A stretch of 64,000 bases of DNA, from positions 186,001 to 250,000 of the forward strand of contig NZ_JAUXYL010000007.1 of assembly GCF_030694375.1 (NCBI RefSeq), in the 5' to 3' direction. Positions 24,585-32,672 of the stretch are shown here, one piece after another (the stretch's first letter is position 1; the number at the start of each line of letters is the position of its first letter). The position numbers were made by a program, and so were the translations under genes. The notes under the pieces are model-generated. The model was not told the origin of the DNA. It saw only the letters and a program-made list of their open reading frames with translations, and searched no databases. The stretch comes from Algoriphagus sp. Its GTDB lineage: Bacteria; Bacteroidota; Bacteroidia; Cytophagales; Cyclobacteriaceae.

Positions 24585-26129
24585 TTATGCGTGGATCTTG
24601 ATGGAGTCATTGCCGATAATAATCGGCAAGTCATTGATACGGTTTTCCTCTGGTCCATTTTCCAACTTCAGCACTCCACGCGGACAGACTGCAGAACAAA
24701 CACCACATCCAACACAGGAAGAGCGCACAATGTTTTGGCCCCGCTGTGCATACCAACGCACGTCAATACCCATCTCACAATACGTGGAACAGTTGCCACA
24801 TGAAATACATTGCCCCCCATTGGTGGTGATCCGAAAGCGGGATTTAAATCGCTGAACAATACCCAAATATGCTGCTAAAGGACATCCAAATCGGCACCAA
24901 ACTCTGTTTCCCATAAAAGGATAAAAGCCCGTTCCCACCACACCTGCGAAAGCTGAACCTATTGCAAAACCGTAAAACGAATGTAGCTGGTTAGTTACAT
25001 TTCCCAAAAAACTAAAGCCTGAAAAGTAATTGGCAATCGTCACCCCTGTCATCACCACTGCCAATACCAAAACGGAATGGACGATCCATCTTTCATATTT
25101 CCAAGCTTTAACGGACTTGTCAGAAAGCTGCCGAAAGGGATCTCCAACTGTCTCCGCCAGACCTCCACATCCGCAAACCCAGGAGCAATACCATCTTTTG
25201 CCAAAGAAGTAGGTGAAAACCGGAACTCCAATGATGATCAGCAAGATCCCCCAAATCAACATAAACATGCCTACTCCACCACTGGAGAGAAATGTGGCGA
25301 TCTGGTAATCGTAGAAAAAATCGTAATCGAGTGGCCAGATATTTTTGAAATCGTAATAAGGCTGATTAAGCAAAACAAGAACCTCAGGAATCAGAAAAGC
25401 AAAAGCGGTCTGAAAAAACATCACCGAAGCTGTGCGAAGTTGTTGGTATTTATTGCCCCGATACTTTCGGAACATTCGTATTCCCATGACGATAATGGCC
25501 AGCGTGTAAATCAAGCCATAGAGAAACCATTGACTCGCCGGATTGCCTGAAATCATCTCCGAAATCGGATTGACCATCCAGACGAGATTGACCAAATAGG
25601 CGGGAAACCAGTACAACACCACGTAAAACAGAATCAGAAAGAAGCCTGTAATCATTCCGATCCAACCTCTATTTTTTAGCTTGGAATGGAAAATTCCATT
25701 GTTCTTGATTCCCTCGGGCTCGTCTGCATGTTGGCGGAAATTGTATAAAAAGCCACCTAAAACAGCCAAACCAATCGCCAGCGCAAAGAAAAGCCATGGA
25801 CTGTCACGCACGGGACTTTTCAATCCGGCCTTTGCCAAGGCAAAACTGTAATCATCCCAAATGACTTCATCCCAAAGTTGCTGGGACTTCAAATCATCAT
25901 TATATGCATTGAAATTTTCTCCGAAAGCGGAAAGAAAGGAAAAGTTGGAACTGTATTCCTGCCCATACATGGGCGCAAGGATTTCGGCCATTTTATCCTG
26001 ATGAATAGCCTTGGTGTTTGCTTTTACCTGTTCTTCGGAAAGGCTGTAAGTTCCCAAAAACGGAATGACCAGAAAGGTGGTCAAACCAACCAAAAACAAT
26101 CCCAAACCTATTTTTTCAATCCAAGTCAT
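24585..26129 (-). CDS. polytopic 4Fe-4S protein of the NapH/NosR/CcoG type
   Basis: Six to seven membrane helices, with WYCSWVCGCGG (CxxxCxC) and WCRFGCPLAA (CxxxCP) as in the NapH/NosR/RdxA group, then two ferredoxin-type clusters, CISCGNCSTYCEMG and CVGCGVCSAVCPRG, near the C-terminus. The N-terminal helix pair flanks an extra-cytoplasmic loop of about 90 residues. Such proteins move electrons between quinol and periplasmic enzymes. The preceding FAD oxidoreductase overlaps it by 4 bp (ATGA), so the pair may form a membrane NAD(P)H or quinol electron path. Its partner in glycan synthesis is unknown. Confidence 0.88.
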   Translation of the reverse strand: MTWIEKIGLGLFLVGLTTFLVIPFLGTYSLSEEQVKANTKAIHQDKMAEILAPMYGQEYSSNFSFLSAFGENFNAYNDDLKSQQLWDEVIWDDYSFALAKAGLKSPVRDSPWLFFALAIGLAVLGGFLYNFRQHADEPEGIKNNGIFHSKLKNRGWIGMITGFFLILFYVVLYWFPAYLVNLVWMVNPISEMISGNPASQWFLYGLIYTLAIIVMGIRMFRKYRGNKYQQLRTASVMFFQTAFAFLIPEVLVLLNQPYYDFKNIWPLDYDFFYDYQIATFLSSGGVGMFMLIWGILLIIIGVPVFTYFFGKRWYCSWVCGCGGLAETVGDPFRQLSDKSVKAWKYERWIVHSVLVLAVVMTGVTIANYFSGFSFLGNVTNQLHSFYGFAIGSAFAGVVGTGFYPFMGNRVWCRFGCPLAAYLGIVQRFKSRFRITTNGGQCISCGNCSTYCEMGIDVRWYAQRGQNIVRSSCVGCGVCSAVCPRGVLKLENGPEENRINDLPIIIGNDSIKIHA

Positions 26130-27481
26130 ACTTTAGCTCCGAATAGTTTTTGAATGAATGTTTTTTTCGAAGGATGGAAATTTCCTCCAAATTCAGCTTT
26201 GAACGCTTCCTGAATTGAAATGTAATATGGTGCGAAAAACTCAGGGTCGAAATTCGCGTGCTTGAGTCGGGCCATGACTTTTCCACCGGACCACTTCTCA
26301 CGGATTGCCCGATCCATCACTTCGTGACGAAGTCGGAACCCAAAATTATTTACTCCGAGGACTTTCCCTTCCAAATCCATCAACATGCGGAAACTCACTT
26401 TTCCGGAGGAATGCTCCCAATAGAAATTTTTCAATTGACCTTCTTCCCAAGTGGCCGGGACTGTACCGTAAGTTTGATATTCGATATCAAGGAATTTTGC
26501 AGAGTTGAACCAGACTCCCGGTCGATATGGAACAGGTTCATGGCAGAGATTATGCGCCAAAGTCTCTCCATGCATCCTGCCTGTGTACCAAACCTGCTCG
26601 ATCGGGCGGCGATCCGGTGCAGGCGCTTTATCAAATTCCGCGCAATCGCCGATGGCATAGACATCAGGCACGTTAGTCCGGAAGTATTCATCCACTTTCA
26701 CTCCCCGGTCGACTTCCAAGTCAGTATTTTTCAGAAACTCAATATTCGGGGTGACTCCGGCTGTAAGTCCCACAAACTGGCAATCGATCTTTTCGCCTTT
26801 GGATGTGATGACTGCGGAAACCCGTCCACTTGCATCGGAAAGAATCTCTTTCAATTCGCACTCCAGGCGCAGATCAACGTGATGCTCCAAGATATGTCTT
26901 CCGACGAGTTCAGACTCTTCCTTTGGCAAAATGTTATTCCAAAAACCGCTCTCACGAACCAGAAAGGTCACCGGGATCTTTTTATAAGCCAGCATTTCGG
27001 CCATTTCAATTCCAATCAAGCCTCCTCCCACGATGACGGCACGCTGGATACCGGACTGCGTATTTTCTTCCATTAGCTCCAGGTCTTGCTTTGAATACAA
27101 TCCCTGAACCCCTTTTAATTCTTGGCCCGGCCAGCCAAATTTATTAGGCTTAGAACCTGTGGCTATCACCAAGGTGTCGTAAGGGAGCGTCTCTCCCGAC
27201 TTGAACACCAAGGATTTTTTGGCGAAATCGACCGTTTCCACCCAAGCCTCTTTGAGCTCGATTCGGCTTTTGTCCCAAAAGTGGTTTTCATAAGGCTGCG
27301 TATGCTCGAATTTCATGTGCCCCATGAAGACATACATCAGAGCAGTTCTGGAAAAGAAGTATTTAGATTCCCCCGAAATCACTGTTATCCTGACACTGCT
27401 ATCCATTTTCCGGAGATTTCGGGCACAGGTGACACCCGAGATTCCGTTACCGATAATGACTACATGAGGACTTTGAGGCAT
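26126..27481 (-). CDS. FAD/NAD(P)-dependent oxidoreductase (pyridine nucleotide-disulfide family)
   Basis: The N-terminal FAD motif VVIIGNGISGVTCARNL and the second dinucleotide motif AVIVGGGLIGIEMAEML are intact, with VTAGVTP-like and DVYAIGDCAEF FAD-binding blocks. There is no redox CxxxxC pair, so it is of the NADH-ferredoxin reductase or nitrite-reductase-like type rather than a disulfide reductase. The C-terminal 130 residues form an unusual extension with KFLDIEYQTYGTVPATWEEG. It heads the operon and overlaps the 4Fe-4S gene, suggesting it passes electrons to or from it. Confidence 0.88.
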   Translation of the reverse strand: MPQSPHVVIIGNGISGVTCARNLRKMDSSVRITVISGESKYFFSRTALMYVFMGHMKFEHTQPYENHFWDKSRIELKEAWVETVDFAKKSLVFKSGETLPYDTLVIATGSKPNKFGWPGQELKGVQGLYSKQDLELMEENTQSGIQRAVIVGGGLIGIEMAEMLAYKKIPVTFLVRESGFWNNILPKEESELVGRHILEHHVDLRLECELKEILSDASGRVSAVITSKGEKIDCQFVGLTAGVTPNIEFLKNTDLEVDRGVKVDEYFRTNVPDVYAIGDCAEFDKAPAPDRRPIEQVWYTGRMHGETLAHNLCHEPVPYRPGVWFNSAKFLDIEYQTYGTVPATWEEGQLKNFYWEHSSGKVSFRMLMDLEGKVLGVNNFGFRLRHEVMDRAIREKWSGGKVMARLKHANFDPEFFAPYYISIQEAFKAEFGGNFHPSKKTFIQKLFGAKV

Positions 27482-27523
27482 TGTTTTGAAAATAGTTGAG
27501 AAAAGTTACCGAAAAGGTTTTAG

Positions 27524-28288
27524 CTATTCGTTGAGATTCCAATTATAATCCTTGTGAGTAATTTTTGCAGTAGACTTGATTTTCACTTTAGCGTATGTGT
27601 TTAGAAAATCTATTAATGTCCCCTTTTTAGTAAAGTCTCCTTTAAACCATAAGAATATGGAAGAAATCTGTGCATTGTCAGGCGTTATTTTATTTTGATT
27701 TTGGTCATTAATGAAGTTGGTAGTCACTTTTTGTAGCTGTGATTCTATTTTTTCGGCCATGTAGGCCTCATTTAGTAGAGGCGGACAAGAAACAGAGGCA
27801 CAGTTGACTGCAAAGTGGATTCTAGGTTCGTCAAATTCTTTCCTGAGAATGGAATGCTCGATCTCATCCAAACTGGAATCTACACCGCCAATTTTGAAAA
27901 ACTTATAATGCCAAACATCTTTAAGCATGGGGATTTTAAATTTTGGCCCTAAATCACGAATGCTTTTGACAGGGTAATTATCCACGATCAGCTTCACTGT
28001 AAATGCATTGTACGCATTGATCCAATAGGCTAATTGTTGTTCTTTAGTCCAGGTTTTCCGGTCAGGGGCATTGTCACTCAGGAGTTTGGTGTATTGCTCC
28101 AGTTTTGCTTTGTCTTTGATAAATCCCTTATAATCCACCAATCCATTGGATTTGACATGGGATTTAAGCAAGCCGTCCCAAATCTCATGACTGGGTGGCT
28201 TAGTGCCAGCTAATCCCAAAGTCGAACTTTGACAGGAGAAGAGAAGCATTGAAACAGCAAAGAAGAAAATAGTTTTATTGAGTTTCAT
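27524..28288 (-). CDS. DUF547 lipoprotein
   Basis: A lipoprotein signal with LLFSCQSS puts the acylated Cys at about residue 19. The DUF547 domain follows: WDGLLKSHVKSNGLVDYKGF, QQLAYWINAYNAFTVKLIV, FKIGGVDSSLDEIEHSILR and VNCASVSCPPLLNEAY. Function of DUF547 is unknown; the conserved Asn/Asp/Cys pattern hints at an enzyme and some classifications place it with a papain-like fold. A dispersed repeat fills the 5' leader. It is separate from the rhodanese gene by 203 bp. Confidence 0.87.
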   Translation of the reverse strand: MKLNKTIFFFAVSMLLFSCQSSTLGLAGTKPPSHEIWDGLLKSHVKSNGLVDYKGFIKDKAKLEQYTKLLSDNAPDRKTWTKEQQLAYWINAYNAFTVKLIVDNYPVKSIRDLGPKFKIPMLKDVWHYKFFKIGGVDSSLDEIEHSILRKEFDEPRIHFAVNCASVSCPPLLNEAYMAEKIESQLQKVTTNFINDQNQNKITPDNAQISSIFLWFKGDFTKKGTLIDFLNTYAKVKIKSTAKITHKDYNWNLNE

Positions 28289-28405
28289 AAGGTTATATTT
28301 TGTCTTTCAGTTGTTGTATGGAATCTGTTTTGCCTGCCTAATGTCACCAGTTGAATTATAATCATCCCAGTAAGTAAGGCTAGAATCAGGCAGGCTCGAT
28401 TTCAT
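28289..28405 (-). repeat. dispersed intergenic repeat, copy F (upstream of the DUF547 gene)
   Basis: Minus-strand reading starts GAAATCGAGCCTGCCTGATTC and ends GACAAAATATAACCTT directly before the ATG at 28288. The plus strand shows CAGGCAGGCTCGATTTC at the far end and TGCCTGCC inside, which can pair into a hairpin. Confidence 0.65.
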
Positions 28406-28491
28406 GGTTAGATTTCCATTAATTACGCAGTAAGCCAAATCTGGGATGAAGATGAAAATCAAAATGTCAGGGGACAGACAAAAGGTGGATT

Positions 28492-29010
28492 CTAGTAAAC
28501 CTTTTCTCCTCTAGTCAACCAAATCCCCCAAGTCCTCGAATAGGTGTGTACTTTTTGGGTGGGTTTACCCGCCGCTTCCAGGCTTCTGCCTTCATTTGAC
28601 CATTGAATGATCCCCCCATACAGGTTAACTACCTTTGTAAATCCGGCTTCTTGTAATTTTTTGCCGATTTCCTGGGATCTGGCACCTACAGTACAATAAA
28701 TCAGGACGGGTTGGTTCTTTTCGAGCATTGCCACATTTTTCAAATCAAAGGTGTCATAACCTATCCATTTTGCACTGGGAAGATGGCTCACTTCGAATTC
28801 TTCCTTTTCGCGGGCATCAAGAATTTGATATTCGGAGATGTCAGTGACTTGATCTGACTTAACAACCGGAAAATCTTTGTCATATAGGGTGCTGAGCAAG
28901 GTCCTATAAGGCAGGGACTGCGAAAAACTTGGTGTCGCAAAAAGTATAATCCCCAAGAAGACTACAGGTAGACCCCAAACTGTTCTGCCAGAAAATAAAG
29001 AAATGCTCAT
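28492..29010 (-). CDS. secreted rhodanese-like protein
   Basis: After a signal segment (WGLPVVFLGIILFATPSFSQ) a single rhodanese domain carries YQILDAREKEEFEVSHLPSA and the active loop LIYCTVGARSQEIGK, with the catalytic Cys and a neutral six-residue loop as in sulfur transferases. Length 172, exported to the periplasm. It lies 36 bp after the Crp/Fnr gene, so both may share a transcript. Likely role: periplasmic persulfide or thiosulfate handling, based on the family. Confidence 0.87.
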   Translation of the reverse strand: MSISLFSGRTVWGLPVVFLGIILFATPSFSQSLPYRTLLSTLYDKDFPVVKSDQVTDISEYQILDAREKEEFEVSHLPSAKWIGYDTFDLKNVAMLEKNQPVLIYCTVGARSQEIGKKLQEAGFTKVVNLYGGIIQWSNEGRSLEAAGKPTQKVHTYSRTWGIWLTRGEKVY

Positions 29011-29046
29011 GATGGGAAAACCCCTAAAAACCAGAAGAGGTTCTAC

Positions 29047-29760
29047 TTAGGCATAGAAATCTGATAATCGAGCTAAGCCTTTCTTATCCTTGATGATGAT
29101 TTTTTTACCTTCAAGGTCAATAAGGTTGTCCTTTTTGAATTCAGAAAGCAGACGAATCACCGATTCAGTAGCAGTCCCAACTATCCCTGCGATTTCCTCT
29201 CTACTTAATATGAGGTCGATTTTTTGATTTTCTCCACCTTCTACCCCATAGGTATTACCGAGTTGAAGTAAGACAAAGGCTAAACGCTCTCTAATACTTT
29301 TCTGAGTTGCATCCGTGAGTTTGTCTTCCATTACTCCAATCTCATTACTCAAGGATTTGGTAATTCTTCTCAAAAACGGAGTGTTGTGAAGAATTGAATT
29401 CATGAAAGCTTCCTTGGGGACAAAACAGATTTTAGCATCCTCCACAATCATGGAAGAGTTAGAGTAGTTTTCTTCGCCGAGCAAGGCGGCATATCCCAAA
29501 AAATCTCCTTCCTTGGCCAAGTGAATTATCTGTTCTTTCCCATTGGAGGCGGTTTTATAGACTTTGACTACGCCTGAATTAATGCAAAAAATTCCCAAAG
29601 GTTTTGTTCCTTCATTATACAAAATTTGGCCTTTTCGGTGAGAAATCAGGTTCTTATGCTCCGATATCACACAAATCTGAGCTTCGGGTAATTCTGAGAA
29701 GAGAGAGTACTTCCTACTTCTACAGAGCTCGCATGGGGTATTATGGGATTGATTGGTCAT
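29047..29760 (-). CDS. Crp/Fnr-family transcriptional regulator with N-terminal Cys pair
   Basis: A cyclic-nucleotide-like beta barrel (GQILYNEGTKPLGIFCINSG, GDFLGYAALLG) is followed by a dimer helix and an HTH with LSREEIAGIVGTATESVIRLL, which keeps the Glu and Arg that contact DNA in FNR. Cysteines at 10, 13 and 30 (CELC then QIC) resemble the iron-sulfur ligands of some FNR-like proteins, but the spacing differs from E. coli FNR, so oxygen or redox sensing is only suggested. No cAMP-binding RxS motif is evident. It precedes the rhodanese gene, a possible target. Confidence 0.88.
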   Translation of the reverse strand: MTNQSHNTPCELCRSRKYSLFSELPEAQICVISEHKNLISHRKGQILYNEGTKPLGIFCINSGVVKVYKTASNGKEQIIHLAKEGDFLGYAALLGEENYSNSSMIVEDAKICFVPKEAFMNSILHNTPFLRRITKSLSNEIGVMEDKLTDATQKSIRERLAFVLLQLGNTYGVEGGENQKIDLILSREEIAGIVGTATESVIRLLSEFKKDNLIDLEGKKIIIKDKKGLARLSDFYA

Positions 29761-29832
29761 CGTATTGCTGAGGTATAATGATTACAGTTCTAATATAAAA
29801 AAAGGGTGACGTATATCATGTTTTTAGTCAGG

Positions 29833-30309
29833 TTATTTCGGGCATTCAGGCAAATGAGGCTTCTGCACAAATTTTTTTTCGCTTTCAGAATATTCCACAT
29901 AGATGTGGTTTAGGCCATTTGACAATACCAGATTAGGACAGTTTAATGTTGAATTGTAGGTCATTATCTGACTCAACGACCCTTCATTGATTTTGATTCC
30001 CGGCGCCTTGCATTCCACCAGCAAATAGGGATTGCTCGCTCTGTCGAAGACCACCAAATCCGTCCTTTTACTCATTTGATTGTATTTCAATCCCTTTTCA
30101 AGAGAAAAAAGTCCTCTTGGAAAATTGTGATGATAAATCAAAAAATGGATCCAATGCTGACGAACCCATTCCTCCGGAGTCAAGACCAAAAACTTTTTTC
30201 GCAAAGAATCAAAAATCCAAAGTTTGCCATCCCGCTGCTGGAGTTCCGGCTCAAAGTGAGGGAGGTTTAATAGGGGGAGGTTAATTTTTTGATTCAATTC
30301 CAAACTCAT
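29833..30309 (-). CDS. solo HsdR N-terminal domain protein (PD-(D/E)xK-like)
   Basis: The 158-residue protein is a single type I restriction HsdR N-terminal domain (HSDR_N_2 type). The nuclease core shows TDLVVFDRASNPYLLVECKAP (Asp, then ExK), preceded by a VRQHWIHFLI helix. No helicase, methylase or specificity gene is nearby, so it is not a restriction system. Such orphan domains are common in Bacteroidota and are uncharacterised. I use ATG at 30309; a TTG five codons upstream is the alternative. It follows comEA-like by 21 bp. Confidence 0.85.
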   Translation of the reverse strand: MSLELNQKINLPLLNLPHFEPELQQRDGKLWIFDSLRKKFLVLTPEEWVRQHWIHFLIYHHNFPRGLFSLEKGLKYNQMSKRTDLVVFDRASNPYLLVECKAPGIKINEGSLSQIMTYNSTLNCPNLVLSNGLNHIYVEYSESEKKFVQKPHLPECPK

Positions 30310-30330
30310 GCCCAAAGATGACAATACCTT

Positions 30331-31014
30331 CTATTCAAAACTAAGGTAAGGCTTGATCTTTTGAACCCATTCCGTCTTAAATATTTTGATTTTCAGCAGA
30401 TCGTCCGATGAATTGAATTTGCCATGCTGGGTTCTAAAGGCGATCAATACCTTCGCCTCTCCATAACTGATATAAGGGTGCGCAGCCAATTCCTCCAATG
30501 ACGCAGCATTGATTTTCAGCTTTTTGAAGATGCGCGGATCAAACTCAAAGAAATCCCAGACCGCCTCGGCTGTTTCAGTCTTGACGCCAAAAACCTCTCC
30601 CAACTGACTCTTACTATGAAATCCGCCCAAGTTTTCGCGATACTTGATAATCCTGCCGGCTGTAGCTTGACCAATTCCGGGCACGATTTGAAGCATAACC
30701 GAATCAGCCTCGGAAAACGGAATCCGATTTAGATTATTGATTTGCTTTTGATTCCTTGTTGTTTTGGCGGTGTCATTTGGGTTAAATGTGGGTAGCGGAG
30801 AAGTTTTCAGCTGAACACCCAAGGTTTTCAGGCTGTCCAATTGGAGTTGATACCGGTCGAAAGCCTGCTCTGCCTGTTGATTTTTGAAAAATCCAATCCC
30901 TATGGGTACAAATCCAAACACTACTAAAAATGGGATCAGAAGTACAAATCCCTTTGATTCTTTTCTGGAAAACCCCAGGTAAGATTTCATCCAATAAAAA
31001 ATGGTTTCCTTCAT
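30331..31014 (-). CDS. ComEA-like helix-hairpin-helix protein, membrane-anchored
   Basis: An N-terminal membrane helix (GFVLLIPFLVVFGFVPIGIGFF) precedes two to three helix-hairpin-helix units: MLQIVPGIGQATAGRIIKYR, LGEVFGVKTETAEAVWDF and LAAHPYISYGEAKVLIAFR. HhH motifs bind DNA backbone without sequence preference. ComEA proteins hold incoming DNA in the periplasm during natural uptake. In Bacteroidota such proteins are widespread and a competence role is not proven. Dispersed repeat copy B forms the leader. Confidence 0.85.
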   Translation of the reverse strand: MKETIFYWMKSYLGFSRKESKGFVLLIPFLVVFGFVPIGIGFFKNQQAEQAFDRYQLQLDSLKTLGVQLKTSPLPTFNPNDTAKTTRNQKQINNLNRIPFSEADSVMLQIVPGIGQATAGRIIKYRENLGGFHSKSQLGEVFGVKTETAEAVWDFFEFDPRIFKKLKINAASLEELAAHPYISYGEAKVLIAFRTQHGKFNSSDDLLKIKIFKTEWVQKIKPYLSFE

Positions 31015-31078
31015 ACGTTTATATTTTGATTTTTAAAGGCCACACCTGTCAGGAAGCGGGCTGGGAGAGCCGTAGATT
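31015..31078 (-). repeat. dispersed intergenic repeat, copy B (upstream of the comEA-like gene)
   Basis: Minus-strand reading ends with TTTAAAAATCAAAATATAAACG two bases before the ATG at 31014. The distal part (GGCTCTCCCAGCCCGCTTCC) is diverged from the CCTGCCTG block of the other copies, and GTGTGGCC corresponds to the GTGACC/GTGGC block in copies A and D. Confidence 0.6.
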
Positions 31079-31266
31079 ATCATTCCCCGGTGTAAAAAGC
31101 TTTTCTCATGAGTGTTTCGTGGCTTTAAAAAGTTAGAGATAATAACAATAACTTATAAGTTAATATGATTGTGTTTAGAATCCAATTTGGACCCACATTG
31201 AATTGGAATCCAAATTCTTTATTTAGACGATTTCTAAATTACAGACCTATTACACGAAATAAACTT

Positions 31267-31293
31267 TTGGGGGGACTTAGTCTGTTAAATTTG
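31267..31293 (+). promoter_or_regulatory. candidate Bacteroidota-type promoter of hemA
   Basis: TAAATTTG at 31286-31293 fits the -7 consensus TAnnTTTG, and TTG at 31267-31269 lies 16 bases upstream, slightly short of the usual -33 spacing. The transcript would start near 31300 with a leader of about 13 bases. An inverted repeat (AATTTGGA at 31184-31191, TCCAAATT at 31209-31216) lies about 70 bp upstream and could be a regulator site. Confidence 0.45.
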
Positions 31294-31312
31294 TGTTGTC
31301 AAACTTGTAAAG

Positions 31313-32581
31313 ATGCATACCAAGTTTAGAGCCTTAAGTTTATCCCACAAGACCGCGCCCGTTCAGATCAGAGAATTGATTTCTTTGGATGAAGGATCGA
31401 TTCACAGTATCCTGCTGAAGCTCAAAGAGTTTTTTAGCTTGGGTGATGCGCTCATCCTATCTACCTGCAACAGGACTGAGGTTTATTATAGTCATGAACT
31501 TGACCTTAGTACTGAAATCATCAAATTGGTCGGACTTGAAAAAGGCCTGACTGATGTGGTGGATTACCTCGATTATTTTGTAGTGCACAATGAAGACCGC
31601 AAAGCCATCACCCATTTGTTTCGAGTATCGATGGGCTTGGAAGCGCAGGTAGTTGGTGACATTCAGATTTCAAATCAGGTGAAGAGAGCCTACCAAACTG
31701 CCGCAGATTTGGATATGGCAGGTCCTTTTTTGCACCGACTGATGCACACCATTTTTTTCACCAACAAAAGGATTGTACAGGAGACGGCGTTCAGAGACGG
31801 AGCTGCTTCACTTTCCTATGCCACCATCGAACTCATCGATAGTTTGACTTCCAACATCTATCAGCCAAGAATACTTTTGATAGGAGTAGGAGAAATCGGT
31901 GAAGATGTGGCCAAAAACATGGTTCATTTGCCTGAAGCAAAAGTAAAGATCACCAACAGAACCCAATCCAAGGCTGAAGAAATAGCCGGAGCAATGGGTT
32001 TCGAGGTGGTTCCTTTTGAAGATTGTCAGAAAGCCATGAAAGAAGCGGACGTAATTGTCTGCTCAATCATGAAAAATGAGCCCTTCATCACCAAAGAATT
32101 GGTAAAACAATTTGACATTCAGAGCTACAAGTTGTTGATAGATCTGTCTGTCCCAAGAAGTATCGAGACCTCAGTAGAAGATGTGCCCGGTGTTGTACTT
32201 TACAACGTGGATAATATCCGTAGCAAAGCCAGTGAGGTATTGGAGAAGCGACTTTCGGCAGTCCCTCAGGTAGAGCAGATCATCAATGAAAGTATTGAGG
32301 ATTTTTACAATTGGAAAAAGGAAATGATGGTCTCTCCGACTATCAATAAGCTGAAGCAGTCACTGGAGCAAATCCGTCAGGAGGAGTTGGGCCGATTCCT
32401 TAAAAAAGTGGACCAAAAGGAATTTGATCTGATTGACAAGATTACCAAAAGCATGATGCAGAAAATTCTGAAAGTTCCTGTAGTTCAGCTTAGGGCGGCA
32501 TGCAAGCGAGATGAAGCGGAAGAGATGATCGAAATAATTTCAGACATTTTTGATCTCGAAAAGATTAAGATCGAAAAATAA
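31313..32581 (+). CDS. hemA: glutamyl-tRNA reductase
   Basis: First committed step of C5 tetrapyrrole synthesis: reduces Glu-tRNA to glutamate-1-semialdehyde with NADPH. Seen: LSLSHKTAPVQIRE, the catalytic Cys at residue 52 in LSTCNRTEVYY, MGLEAQVVGDIQISNQVKRAY, the nucleotide motif LLIGVGEIGEDV, and a C-terminal dimerisation domain. The length of 422 is typical. The next pathway enzyme, hemL, is at 57.2-58.5 kb, not adjacent. A promoter candidate and hairpin terminator suggest a single-gene transcript. Confidence 0.96.
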   Translation: MHTKFRALSLSHKTAPVQIRELISLDEGSIHSILLKLKEFFSLGDALILSTCNRTEVYYSHELDLSTEIIKLVGLEKGLTDVVDYLDYFVVHNEDRKAITHLFRVSMGLEAQVVGDIQISNQVKRAYQTAADLDMAGPFLHRLMHTIFFTNKRIVQETAFRDGAASLSYATIELIDSLTSNIYQPRILLIGVGEIGEDVAKNMVHLPEAKVKITNRTQSKAEEIAGAMGFEVVPFEDCQKAMKEADVIVCSIMKNEPFITKELVKQFDIQSYKLLIDLSVPRSIETSVEDVPGVVLYNVDNIRSKASEVLEKRLSAVPQVEQIINESIEDFYNWKKEMMVSPTINKLKQSLEQIRQEELGRFLKKVDQKEFDLIDKITKSMMQKILKVPVVQLRAACKRDEAEEMIEIISDIFDLEKIKIEK

Positions 32582-32600
32582 TCAGTGTTTTTATTCACAG

Positions 32601-32638
32601 AAATGACCGAGGGATCAAATAGTATCCTTTGGTCATTT
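32601..32638 (+). terminator. hairpin terminator of hemA
   Basis: Outer stem AAATGACC / GGTCATTT with an inner GGAT/ATCC pairing, 20 bp after the hemA stop, followed by a T-rich stretch. Confidence 0.65.
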
Positions 32639-32672
32639 TATATTTAGGCCAATAAGAATTCAATTTCCCAAA

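Noticed and set aside
26258..27076. Long plus-strand open frame across the FAD oxidoreductase gene
   Set aside because: Antisense shadow of a clear two-domain FAD/NAD protein; no start context and no motif.
29833..30309. Type I restriction-modification system
   Set aside because: Only the HsdR N-terminal domain is present; no helicase part, HsdM or HsdS gene is nearby.
32601..32638. Riboswitch downstream of hemA
   Set aside because: The hairpin is simple and lies after the stop codon; it fits a terminator.
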